DNA of 20,090 bases. Origin: JBBTDV01 sp038042605. GTDB taxonomy: Bacteria; Bdellovibrionota; UBA1018. A model generated the notes under the pieces. It did no database searches. It was not told the DNA's origin and worked only from the letters and a program-made list of their open reading frames with translations. This document shows, one piece after another, positions 1-7,481 of the stretch (position 1 is its first letter; each line of letters opens with the position of its first letter). The position numbers were made by a program, and so were the translations under genes. The stretch spans positions 1 through 20,090 of the forward strand of contig CAYHPW010000047.1 in assembly GCA_964358645.1 (NCBI GenBank), written 5' to 3'.

Positions 1-350
1 ACTTCACCCTGCCCATGTCCGCATGGACCAGCCATCATCTCATATCCTAACGACCTGATGCCGCTGCCGGCATCGATTATGATCTGCTGGCCACCGCCGC
101 TTATCTCTAAGCATGCCGTATTGCCACCATATCCACCGATCATGTGATCCGGCACATCTGAGAAAAACTTCGCTAGATCAGATTTTTCTCTGTAACCACG
201 GTTGAAAAACTCTATAAAAAGCTTCTTTATGTTCTGTTCAAGCTCTCTCGGAGTTTGAGAAACCGGCGTTGATCCTCTGGAACCAAGGATCTTAATAACC
301 ATGTTGGTAGCCGTATCGCCAGATGTGCTGCTTTTTTTTCTCCTAATCAT
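1..350 (-). CDS. MBL-fold metallohydrolase, N-terminal part (runs off left edge)
   Basis: Reading leftwards, this frame is open to the window edge, so only about the first 115 residues are visible. They contain GSRGSTP, then YGGNTACLEI, then IIIDAGSGIRSLG. These are the opening strands of the metallo-beta-lactamase-fold subfamily that includes phosphodiesterase and PhnP-like hydrolases. The HxHxDH metal site would lie beyond the edge, so substrate and activity cannot be judged. Two starts are possible. The ATG at 348-350 follows an in-frame TAG and gives a basic, Ser/Thr-rich lead of 16 residues. The ATG at 300-302 gives the family-like beginning MVIKILGSRG. Neither has a clear Shine-Dalgarno sequence, and I used the longer. 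About 44 residues separate RGSTP from YGGNT, much more than the short loop I expect in this family. Confidence 0.7.
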   Translation of the reverse strand, partial: MIRRKKSSTSGDTATNMVIKILGSRGSTPVSQTPRELEQNIKKLFIEFFNRGYREKSDLAKFFSDVPDHMIGGYGGNTACLEISGGGQQIIIDAGSGIRSLGYEMMAGPCGHGQGE

Positions 351-453
351 CTACATGAAATTATAGCAGCGGACCATCCAGATGAAAGATAAATTAACTT
401 CATGAAATAAATTAGTTGGCAAAATCAAAATCTCGCGTTAGTAAGAGCCCACT

Positions 454-918
454 ATGAAACAACGTGGAAGACCAAAAGGTCAATCAAGTGACCGTAGATC
501 ATTCGGTCCATTAGGGGATTTGATTCGTAACAGCCGTCTCTCGAAAGGTTTGGGACTAGCCGACGTGGCTAAAGCCTGCAACTGCTCAGTGCAGTTCGTG
601 TCCAATATTGAACACGGACGCGCACCACTACCGTGGGATAAGATCAACCAGCTTGCAGCTGTGTTGAAGGTCACGGCCGATGAGTTGCAAGCCGCCAACC
701 TTGCAGTCCGTTCCGATTTCAGGAGCTTCGTCAATACCGCAAGAGGTAAAAGGCCAGGCTCGCAATCGGTTCTCGGCAAGAAGGTTGCTGGTACTGCTTC
801 AGCAGTGGCGTTAGCTGCAAAGGACTCGCATTTACAGGAAATCATACAGAAGTATAATACTGCTTCTACTGATTCACGTAAGCGATTTGTCCGTGCCGCT
901 CTTCAGATGCTTAATTAG
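454..918 (+). CDS. XRE-family HTH transcriptional regulator with AT-hook-like N-terminus
   Basis: This is a 154-aa cytoplasmic DNA-binding protein. Residues about 21-78 form a Cro/CI-type helix-turn-helix: an IRNSRLSKGLGLADVAKA stretch, then a recognition helix around VQFVSNIEHGRAPLP, then INQLAAVLKVTADEL. Residues 3-8 (QRGRPK) look like an AT-hook core, which would add minor-groove contacts. The basic C-terminal half ends in a predicted helix (SRKRFVRAALQMLN) and has no domain I recognise. The start ATG has a weak AAGAG upstream. The stop codon TAG overlaps the stop codon of folA on the other strand, so the two genes converge with an 8-bp overlap. Its targets are unknown. It could act on the neighbouring thyA/ATPase control region, but no sequence evidence shows that. 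Confidence 0.85.
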   Translation: MKQRGRPKGQSSDRRSFGPLGDLIRNSRLSKGLGLADVAKACNCSVQFVSNIEHGRAPLPWDKINQLAAVLKVTADELQAANLAVRSDFRSFVNTARGKRPGSQSVLGKKVAGTASAVALAAKDSHLQEIIQKYNTASTDSRKRFVRAALQMLN

Positions 919-1441
919 CCAACTGGTTTTTCTGGGGCACTAGTCGCTCAAAAACCAAAAAGCTGAATGGAATATTCCCCTCGTGGTCTTCGTGCATGGT
1001 CAGTGTGAATTCATGCCTTGGCCAATTGGGGAAATAAGTATCGCCTTCGAATTCCTTGTGGATCATCGTGAGATAGATCTTATCTGCAAGCGGAAGAGCT
1101 TCGGTGAATAGTTTTGCGCCCCCGATGATGAAGATTTCTCCATCAGAGCAACTGGTACAGCTATGACTGCAACAATCAAGCGCGGCATTCAGTGATGGCA
1201 TAACAGTAGCGCCTTCAACAGCAAAACCTTTAGTGCCGCTTATGATGATATTCTTTCTCCCGCCAAGAGGCCTGCCGATTGACTCATAAGTCCTCCGGCC
1301 CATGAGAACCGTGTGACCGAGCGTGATGGCGCGGAAATGCTTTAAGTCCTCAGGGATATCCCATGGCAAGCGGTTCCTTCGGCCGATCACGCCATTAGCG
1401 GCAACAGCCGCGATCAACGAAATCTTAATCTGGTGCTTCAC
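911..1441 (-). CDS. folA: Dihydrofolate reductase
   Basis: The enzyme reduces dihydrofolate to tetrahydrofolate with NADPH, restoring the cofactor oxidised by thymidylate synthase. I chose the GTG at 1439-1441 because GGAG lies 8 nt upstream and it follows the thyA stop by 14 nt, as expected for coupled translation. This gives 176 aa, near the usual 160-180. An ATG at 1501 would add 20 unlikely residues inside thyA. Visible landmarks from the GTG are GVIGRRNRLPW (about 17-27), PEDLKHF with the catalytic acid D32, MGRRTYESIG (47-56), IIISGT, and IFIIGGAKLF with the NADPH-binding GG. An oddity is a four-cysteine cluster (C90, C91, C95, C98) just before the IFIIGG strand. It is the second gene of a thyA-folA operon. 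Confidence 0.95.
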   Translation of the reverse strand: MKHQIKISLIAAVAANGVIGRRNRLPWDIPEDLKHFRAITLGHTVLMGRRTYESIGRPLGGRKNIIISGTKGFAVEGATVMPSLNAALDCCSHSCTSCSDGEIFIIGGAKLFTEALPLADKIYLTMIHKEFEGDTYFPNWPRHEFTLTMHEDHEGNIPFSFLVFERLVPQKNQLAN

Positions 1442-1455
1442 TCGGATGTCTCCAC

Positions 1456-2250
1456 TCAAACCGCCACCAGCGCCTTGATTGGCGGATGTGGTTCGTAGCA
1501 TTCAAGCGTAAAATCATCATAGCGAAATCCAAGGAGTGATTTAACTTCATGATTTAGTTTCATCATCGGTAGCGAACGCGGTTCACGCCCAAGCTGAAGC
1601 TTCGCTTGTTCAATATGGTTTATGTAAATATGTGCATCGCCGAAGGTGTGCACGAACTCGCCAGGCTTTAAATCAGTTACCTGCGCCACCATCATGGTTA
1701 GCAGCGCATAGCTTGCAATATTAAATGGAACACCAAGAAAGATATCAGCACTACGCTGGTAGAGCTGACATGAAAGCCTGCCGCCTGAAACATAAAACTG
1801 GAAGAATGCATGGCACGGCTGTAGCGCCATCCTCTCAAGCTCGCCCACATTCCACGCGCTCACGATCAGCCGCCTGGAGTCGGGATTTTTGCGGATTTCT
1901 TCAACCACCCATCCAAGCTGATCGATGATACGGCCGTCCGCCGTCCGCCATGAGCGCCATTGAGCACCGTATACGGGCCCCAGATCACCACGCTCGTCAG
2001 CCCATTCATCCCAGATCGTCACGCCGTTCTCACGCAGGTAATGCGTATTGGTCTCACCGCGGATAAACCACAGCAGCTCGTGAATGATAGATTTGAGATG
2101 GACTTTCTTTGTCGTCACCAGAGGAAACCCTCGGCCGAGGTCAAACCTCATCTGATGACCAAAAATACTTAAAGTCCCGGTGCCGGTACGGTCTTTCTTC
2201 TCCACGCCGTTTTCAAGGACGTGTTGCATGAGTTCAAGATAAGCGCGCAT
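1456..2250 (-). CDS. thyA: Thymidylate synthase
   Basis: ThyA makes dTMP from dUMP using methylene-tetrahydrofolate as carbon donor and reductant. The product is 264 aa, the same length as the E. coli enzyme, and complete. Visible motifs are the phosphate-binding DRTGTGT loop near residue 20, FPLVTTKKV, WDEWA, GPVYGAQWR, the catalytic cysteine C146 in LQPCHAFFQFYV, the dUMP-binding segment LYQRSADIFLGVPFNIASYA, and a PHPPIKALVAV tail. The start ATG has no strong Shine-Dalgarno, though it matches the family start. It is the first gene of a two-gene operon with folA, so both steps of the thymidylate cycle are made together. Its upstream gap is shared with a divergent ATPase gene. Confidence 0.98.
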   Translation of the reverse strand: MRAYLELMQHVLENGVEKKDRTGTGTLSIFGHQMRFDLGRGFPLVTTKKVHLKSIIHELLWFIRGETNTHYLRENGVTIWDEWADERGDLGPVYGAQWRSWRTADGRIIDQLGWVVEEIRKNPDSRRLIVSAWNVGELERMALQPCHAFFQFYVSGGRLSCQLYQRSADIFLGVPFNIASYALLTMMVAQVTDLKPGEFVHTFGDAHIYINHIEQAKLQLGREPRSLPMMKLNHEVKSLLGFRYDDFTLECYEPHPPIKALVAV

Positions 2251-2323
2251 ATTGACGTATTATCAAAGTCTCTGAGTATGCACCATAGTACTAAAAATTA
2301 TCTTGCCGGCACCACCGCTGCCG

Positions 2324-2337
2324 TTTATCATGATAAA
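2324..2337. promoter_or_regulatory. Perfect 14-bp palindrome in the thyA/ATPase divergent gap
   Basis: TTTATCATGATAAA is a perfect palindrome located 5 bp before the ATPase start and about 75 bp upstream of thyA. Size and position fit an operator for a dimeric repressor acting on the ATPase gene. The XRE protein at 454-918 is one possible binder, by proximity only. A weaker CGGCA/TGCCG inverted pair lies immediately to its left (2307-2323). Confidence 0.4.
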
Positions 2338-2342
2338 TAGCA

Positions 2343-3512
2343 ATGCCAATGCGGAATAAATTTAAACGCATACTCGACCTAAAGGAACCGATTAAAAAGA
2401 AAAGCCACTTTCTATTCGGCCCGAGACAGACCGGTAAGTCATGGCTTCTTGAATCCCAATTCCCTAAAGCACCGACTTACAACTTATTACTGTCTGACGT
2501 ATTTCTACGTCTAAGCGCAAGACCGTACCTGCTGCGCGAAGAGATCTTTGCCGGCATAGATACCGGTTCGATTGATAAATCAAAACCCGTTATAATTGAC
2601 GAGATCCAGAAGCTCCCAATCCTACTGGATGAAGTGCATTATCTAATTGAAAAAACCGGGCTGCATTTCATCTTAACCGGGAGCAGCGCGAGAAAGTTGA
2701 AACGAACCGGGGTCAATCTTCTTGGTGGCCGCGCGTGGACACGCCACCTATGCCCGCTGGTAAGCGCCGAAGTACCTGATTACGATTTAAACAGAATACT
2801 GAATTACGGAGGGTTGCCGTCCATATACCTGTCCGAATTCCCAGAGGAAGATCTGCGCGCCTATGTGGGCACTTATCTTAAAGACGAAATCGTCGCAGAG
2901 GGCATAGCACGCAACATACCAGGATTTCATTCATTTCTTGAAACCGCGGCAAGCTCCAATGGCGAGCTGCTTAACTTCGCCGCTATCGCAAGCGATAGCG
3001 GCGTCCCCGCAAGAACGGTGATTGAGTATTATCGAGTTCTTGAGGAAACGCTCATTGGATCTGTTTTAGAACCTTTTGACGGCACAAAAAAAAGAAAAGC
3101 TATCTCCACAAGCAAGTTCTATTTCTTTGATATCGGTGTATGTAACTTCCTCGCCAACTCATGGCCGGTCAAACCACGAACCCCATTTTATGGAAAAGCG
3201 CTTGAGCATTTTATATTCCTGGAGCTTCTTGCATACCTCGAATACAAGAACGATCACCGCAAACTTTCGTTCTGGCGCTCAACATCGAATTTCGAAGTAG
3301 ATTTTGTCCTAGGAGGTGACACGGCCATTGAGGTCAAGTCCTCAGACCGCATCAGCCCTAGGCACTTAAAAGGGCTTCATGCTCTTGCCGAGGACATCCA
3401 CCTGCGCAAGTCAATAATCGTTTGCACTGAACGCACGCCGAGAAAAATCGGAGACGTCCTCGCACTCCCGGTTAGGCAATTCTTAAAAATGCTCTGGGAT
3501 GGTGGGGTGTGA
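2343..3512 (+). CDS. AAA-type ATPase with DUF4143 domain, copy 1
   Basis: This 389-aa protein has the AAA_14 plus DUF4143 architecture. It has Walker A GPRQTGKS (26-33), Walker B VIIDEIQK (83-90) and a sensor-like LTGSSARKL (111-119). A winged-helix-like middle follows (FAAIASDSGVPARTVIEYY, about 212-230). The C-terminus has FYFFDIGV, GKALEHFIFLELLAYL, and EVDFVLGGDTAIEVKSS (318-334), whose D320...E330-x-K332 spacing resembles a PD-(D/E)XK nuclease fold. The cellular role of this family is not established. The members are common, patchily distributed and apparently often transferred. There is no clear Shine-Dalgarno, and ATGs at 2343 and 2349 are equally plausible. The stop lies 4 nt from the end of the opposing CoA-transferase gene. 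It is a paralogue of the gene at 11031-12203. Confidence 0.9.
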   Translation: MPMRNKFKRILDLKEPIKKKSHFLFGPRQTGKSWLLESQFPKAPTYNLLLSDVFLRLSARPYLLREEIFAGIDTGSIDKSKPVIIDEIQKLPILLDEVHYLIEKTGLHFILTGSSARKLKRTGVNLLGGRAWTRHLCPLVSAEVPDYDLNRILNYGGLPSIYLSEFPEEDLRAYVGTYLKDEIVAEGIARNIPGFHSFLETAASSNGELLNFAAIASDSGVPARTVIEYYRVLEETLIGSVLEPFDGTKKRKAISTSKFYFFDIGVCNFLANSWPVKPRTPFYGKALEHFIFLELLAYLEYKNDHRKLSFWRSTSNFEVDFVLGGDTAIEVKSSDRISPRHLKGLHALAEDIHLRKSIIVCTERTPRKIGDVLALPVRQFLKMLWDGGV

Positions 3513-3516
3513 CATG

Positions 3517-4812
3517 TTAGCTCACAAAATGCCGGATCTCCAAAAATGCGCGCCTGAGCTCTGAACGGAAATCCGGGTGCGCAATTGAAATAAGAGCCTG
3601 CCCCCGCTGCTTGAGAGTCAGGCCGTGAAGATTAACAGCACCATATTCGGTTACCACCCAGTGAACATGTCCTCGTGTTGTTACAACGCCCGCACCTGGC
3701 TTAAGCGTGGGAACAATACGCGAAAGCGATCCTTTTGCAGCCGTGGATAGCAGCGCGATGATTGGTTTGCCACCTTTTGAAAGCGCGGCACCATGGATAA
3801 AATCCATTTGTCCGCCGATACCGGAGTAAATTCTATGTCCAATGGAATCAGCACAAACCTGTCCACTGAGATCGATTTCGAGAGCTGAATTAATGGCGAC
3901 AACCTTGTCGTTCTGGCGGATAATTGCCGTGTCGTTGGTACGGTTACATGGATGGAATTCTACGGTGGGGTTATGATCGATGAAATCAAAAAGGCGCCGC
4001 GTGCCGCTCACAAAACTCGTCGTTATACGCCCACGATGAACATTCTTGAAACGATTTGTAATAACGCCTGCTTCCACTAGATCTATAATACCGTCTGAAA
4101 ACATCTCGGTATGGACACCAAGATCACGCTTGCTTCCAAGGCGCCTTAACACTGCATTCGGGATCGATCCAATACCAACCTGCAAAGTCGATCCATCTTC
4201 GATAAGATCAGAGATTATTTCTCCCATCCTGCCTTCAATTTCCGTTTCTTCCAGGATGGGGGTCTCAAGCAGCGGACGGTTCGTATGAATAAATGCATCT
4301 ATGCGATTCAAAGGCACGGAGGTATTGCCATGCGTACATGGCATTTGTTCATTGATCTCGGCAATAATAATGCGCGCTGATTCAACGGCTGCTTTGGCCG
4401 CATCAACCGATGTCCCCAATGTGCAATACCCATGTTTGTCAGGAGGCGAAAGCTGCACAAAAGCGGCATCAAGTGGAATCATCCCTGAACTGAACAAATC
4501 CGGAATGTCGGTAAGGAATACCGGCACGAAATCAGCTCGGCCCTCTTCAATCGGCTTACGCAGGGCTGGTCCCACAAAAAGCGAAACCGACGTAATACGT
4601 CCCGCGTATTTAGGATCAGCGAAACTACAGCTGCCCGACATGTGCAGATGATATAGAAAAATGTTTTCAATATCCCGACGGGCGCAAAGCGCATCGAGTA
4701 AAGGAGTGGGTGTTGCAGCGGCGCCATGGACAAAGATCTTCGCGCCACTTTTAATCCGCCGAACCGCATCGGATGCCTCAACCGCTTTTCTTTGCCAATT
4801 GAGATCATGCAT
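3517..4812 (-). CDS. Acetyl-CoA hydrolase / CoA-transferase family protein
   Basis: This 431-aa cytoplasmic enzyme belongs to the class I CoA-transferase group that includes 4-hydroxybutyrate, acetate and succinate CoA-transferases. The N-terminus (LNWQRKAVEASDAVRRIKSGAKIFV) has the family's usual beginning. The N-terminal half holds FVQLSPPDKHGYCTLGTSVDAA (about 118-139). The C-terminal half holds QVGIGSIPNAVL, the catalytic glutamate E236 in VHTEMFSDGIIDL, and the glycine motif GIGGQMDF (331-338), followed by a conserved IVTEYGAVNLHG-like segment. E236 would form the glutamyl-CoA thioester. The acyl substrate cannot be read from sequence. The gene stands alone with its own promoter-like sequence, and a GAGG lies 12 nt before the start, rather far. 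No pathway partner is next to it. Confidence 0.9.
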   Translation of the reverse strand: MHDLNWQRKAVEASDAVRRIKSGAKIFVHGAAATPTPLLDALCARRDIENIFLYHLHMSGSCSFADPKYAGRITSVSLFVGPALRKPIEEGRADFVPVFLTDIPDLFSSGMIPLDAAFVQLSPPDKHGYCTLGTSVDAAKAAVESARIIIAEINEQMPCTHGNTSVPLNRIDAFIHTNRPLLETPILEETEIEGRMGEIISDLIEDGSTLQVGIGSIPNAVLRRLGSKRDLGVHTEMFSDGIIDLVEAGVITNRFKNVHRGRITTSFVSGTRRLFDFIDHNPTVEFHPCNRTNDTAIIRQNDKVVAINSALEIDLSGQVCADSIGHRIYSGIGGQMDFIHGAALSKGGKPIIALLSTAAKGSLSRIVPTLKPGAGVVTTRGHVHWVVTEYGAVNLHGLTLKQRGQALISIAHPDFRSELRRAFLEIRHFVS

Positions 4813-4854
4813 AATTGTTTACAACCTCGCCGATATAAGCTTTGTTCAGCGGAT

Positions 4855-4883
4855 AGAATAACGCCCACACTTCACGAAAGCAA
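4855..4883 (-). promoter_or_regulatory. Candidate sigma70-type promoter for the CoA-transferase gene
   Basis: On the minus strand TTGCTT and TATTCT are separated by 17 bp (3/6 and 4/6 matches to consensus), about 40 nt upstream of the start codon. It is the best promoter-like pair in this gap, but matches of this quality also occur by chance. Confidence 0.35.
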
Positions 4884-4959
4884 TTGGCATTCAAAGCAAT
4901 TAAAGGGGCTTAGATATGGGGGGATTTGTGACAACTGTGTTGCTTGATTAAACGGTTAG

Positions 4960-5454
4960 TTAGTAACCTCTGGTAGTGTTCGTTAGTGAGTTGTCATTGT
5001 TAATAGTCCAAATATCATTTGTGGTAACATTACCAGAAATTTTACCCTCAGCTCCAGCAGTAAAAGTTGTGCTGCCAGGTAGATAACTAGTAGCAAATAA
5101 AGTTACAGTTGAAACACCTGCGTTTGCTGTGTAAAACCAACCAGATGTGCAGGCAACTCCACCAGTAGTATCTGTAGTTTGAGTACTAGCCCCACTAAAA
5201 CCTACTAGATAGTATCTCTTGCTTTGATCTTGACTCCCCATCAAGGCTTGTAGGCATGCTGTATATTGGAGACTTGAAGCTAAATTAGACTGCTCTGCGG
5301 TATAAATACCAGAAAGCTGTACTTTTGCTTCAGATTGTATCGCTTTTGCCTGATAACTTTTGAATTGCGGAATTGCTATAGCAGATAAAATACCTATTAT
5401 TGCTACAACAATCATTAATTCTATAAGCGTAAAGCCACTATATCCATTCTTCAT
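4960..5454 (-). CDS. Type IV-a pilin (PilA-like major or minor pilin)
   Basis: This encodes a 164-aa prepilin. The ATG at 5452-5454 has AGGAG at a suitable distance and leaves a short positively charged leader, MKNGYSG. The prepilin peptidase (PilD) would cut before F in G|FTLIELMIVVAIIG, and E5 of the mature protein, needed for filament assembly, is present. The hydrophobic alpha-1 helix continues to about residue 30, followed by FKSYQAKAIQSEAKVQLSGI. The globular half is small and rich in Ser, Thr, Gly and Asn. Four cysteines are absent: only two are seen in the globular part (in TACLQAL and GVACTSG), enough for one disulfide. The Ser/Thr richness offers many possible O-glycosylation sites. 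No pilus assembly genes are in view. The divergent neighbours encode a GT-C-like protein and a methyltransferase fusion. Confidence 0.93.
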   Translation of the reverse strand: MKNGYSGFTLIELMIVVAIIGILSAIAIPQFKSYQAKAIQSEAKVQLSGIYTAEQSNLASSLQYTACLQALMGSQDQSKRYYLVGFSGASTQTTDTTGGVACTSGWFYTANAGVSTVTLFATSYLPGSTTFTAGAEGKISGNVTTNDIWTINNDNSLTNTTRGY

Positions 5455-5500
5455 ATGAACTAACTCTCCTTGTTTTAAACAGAGACTATCCAAAAATATG

Positions 5501-5516
5501 GTTTATAAAAATAAAC
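5501..5516. repeat. Inverted repeat in the pilin leader
   Basis: GTTTAT-AAAA-ATAAAC gives a perfect 6-bp stem with a 4-nt loop. It lies between the predicted pilin promoter and its Shine-Dalgarno, so it would be in the 5' leader of the pilin mRNA. An A/U-only stem of this length is weak and may instead be a protein-binding site or chance in AT-rich DNA. Confidence 0.35.
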
Positions 5517-5526
5517 TATTTAAAAG

Positions 5527-5555
5527 ATTATAGGCACAAAATTATTGGTTTGGAA
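5527..5555 (-). promoter_or_regulatory. Candidate promoter of the pilin gene
   Basis: The minus strand carries a perfect TATAAT (5527-5532) with TTCCAA 17 bp upstream (5550-5555). It would start transcription near 5520, leaving a leader of about 65 nt that includes the inverted repeat at 5501-5516. No GG-N10-GC sigma54 element, often used for pilin genes, is visible here. Confidence 0.5.
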
Positions 5556-5617
5556 GATAATTTTTCTTTCAATAATTATACGCTAAACGCTAGTGTCACA
5601 CTTAACTCTAAAGGCTT

Positions 5618-7480
5618 ATGAACAGCGGTTACTGTAAAAAAAAACCACCATTGCTTGGACTTCGCTTTTGGCAAGGCACAGGCCTAATTACAATCCTAGC
5701 GATAGCAGCATTGTACTTGATTTTCCTGCCACACACAGTGCAGACAGGTGACACCGGGGAACTTGTAGCGAATGCATATCTACTACAAGTCGCCCATCCG
5801 CCAGGCTACCCTCTTTGGTTATGGATTCAGCATCTCGCAACACACCTTATCCCGGTAGGAACCGTATTCTGGCGAGCGTCTTTATTAAACGCCATGTTTT
5901 CCGTCGCTGTACTTTCAATATTATTTTCACTTCTTCGGAAACGGCCGTTCGTCGCAATGACATTCACAGTAACACTAGGTCTCTCAAGAACCTATTGGCT
6001 CTATAGCGAGTTACCTGACGTTTTCATGCTTAATAACCTTCTAGTGACTTTGTTGTTGTTTAACTACTTCAAGGGGGGGCCCAACTATCGCACTCCACTT
6101 ATATTGGCAATATTTGCATTAGCCTTAACTAACCATCACACAGCTATATTTCTACTGCCCGTTGTTATTGAAACCATTATCTCAGAAAAAAATCTGCGGA
6201 AATCCATCTTTTCCATATGCCTGGCCTTCTCTTTATTTTGTGCGGCCTACTTAAGTATCTTTCTTATGGATACAGAGGGCTTAAACTCCTGGGGTAATAT
6301 AAATACTCCTGGTAAATTACTAAGACACATGCTCCGGATGGATTATGGCACCTTCAAGCTGACTGCAACACCAACCGCTGGAAGTTTTGCATTGTCATTA
6401 AGATTTCTTGGAGCTGACCTTTTTAAAGATGGATGGCCAGTCTTGCTATTAATGCTAATCGGGATATTTAAAAGAAGTTATGCTTTAGTTATTAACCGCA
6501 GGCAATTAGCATTGTTATCAAGCTTGCTTCTTCTAATATTAGTCTTTTTCTGGCTCGCCAATCTGCAGCCAGAAGGGTTCCGCGGCGATGTTCTGGAACG
6601 ATTCTTCATTCTGCCTACTGTAATGCTGACTTTTTTTCTAGCCATCAACATATCTAAGGCGTCTATACATTTTGAAAACAAATCTTTCTTGGTTAGGCTG
6701 GCTATTGTCTTGCTTATAGCAGGAAGCTTTACTCAAAAGCTGGCCAGCTATCACAAAAGCCATGATTTCTCAAAAAACACAGTCATAGAAGACTACGCGA
6801 TAAACCAGTTAAGAATGATACCTAAAAACAAGCAGGCCATATTGTTTGATGGGACTGACACTGGCTATTATTCCATGCGCTATGCTCAACTTATCCTTCA
6901 AGGAAAAAACCTAACCATTGTAACAACCCCTGGTCTCATATTTGGCCCGTGGTATCTGGAAAAAATCAAGAAATTCTATCCTGATTTCACAGAACCAAAT
7001 CAAGAGCTACTAAAAAATCGCCCACCCGATATCAGCACCGACCTGATCATGCCGAACTTAAAAAACTTCAGCATACATTTTACTAAAGGCTTTAACGACT
7101 CCAAGAACTTTCATATTACATATCTGGCCTTAGGACGCAGAATAACCAAGGGGAAGGGCGTCAGCTTTGAACCTGACTCATTTAAGTTGCTTTCATTCCG
7201 AAGCCAGCCAAGCTTTTCTGACTACTCACTCAGGTACGAAGCGATCAAAGAAGTTTATTCGGAATACGCCTACTACCACCTAGCCCAAGGCATGGACAAC
7301 TACCGCAATGACAGGCTAGTGGCTGCAAAACTATCCTTCCTGGACGCGCTTAAAATCGTTCCATATTGCACACCAGCGGTTGAAAATCTATGCTCATTTC
7401 ATTCGAAGTTCGACCGGGAAAGAAAAAATTGCTTAGATCACTTGGAACAACTTATGTTGTGGCAGTATCAGTATTTTTGA
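5618..7480 (+). CDS. DUF2723 family GT-C-like membrane protein
   Basis: This 620-aa polytopic inner-membrane protein matches the DUF2723 family, related to TMEM260, an O-mannosyltransferase in animals. After the first membrane segment (about 20-37) comes the hallmark first loop VQTGDTGELVANAYLLQVAHPPGYPLW (about 42-68, split here by family landmarks TGDTGEL and HPPGYPL). Its aspartate is the expected catalytic or metal residue in GT-C enzymes. A second conserved element is SRTYWLYSELPDVFMLNN (about 123-140). Roughly ten hydrophobic segments extend to about 370. A soluble C-terminal part follows, ending in a TPR-like helix pair. It would transfer a sugar from a lipid-linked donor outside the membrane; donor and acceptor are unknown. 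An AAAGG precedes the ATG. A9 (5636-5644) and G7 (6073-6079) tracts are in frame. The next gene starts 1 nt after the stop. Confidence 0.82.
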   Translation: MNSGYCKKKPPLLGLRFWQGTGLITILAIAALYLIFLPHTVQTGDTGELVANAYLLQVAHPPGYPLWLWIQHLATHLIPVGTVFWRASLLNAMFSVAVLSILFSLLRKRPFVAMTFTVTLGLSRTYWLYSELPDVFMLNNLLVTLLLFNYFKGGPNYRTPLILAIFALALTNHHTAIFLLPVVIETIISEKNLRKSIFSICLAFSLFCAAYLSIFLMDTEGLNSWGNINTPGKLLRHMLRMDYGTFKLTATPTAGSFALSLRFLGADLFKDGWPVLLLMLIGIFKRSYALVINRRQLALLSSLLLLILVFFWLANLQPEGFRGDVLERFFILPTVMLTFFLAINISKASIHFENKSFLVRLAIVLLIAGSFTQKLASYHKSHDFSKNTVIEDYAINQLRMIPKNKQAILFDGTDTGYYSMRYAQLILQGKNLTIVTTPGLIFGPWYLEKIKKFYPDFTEPNQELLKNRPPDISTDLIMPNLKNFSIHFTKGFNDSKNFHITYLALGRRITKGKGVSFEPDSFKLLSFRSQPSFSDYSLRYEAIKEVYSEYAYYHLAQGMDNYRNDRLVAAKLSFLDALKIVPYCTPAVENLCSFHSKFDRERKNCLDHLEQLMLWQYQYF

Positions 7481-7481
7481 T

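Noticed and set aside
416..444. TTGGCA-17-TAGTAA as a promoter for the XRE gene
   Set aside because: The -10 match is poor and transcription would start within a few bases of the ATG, so support is too thin to list.
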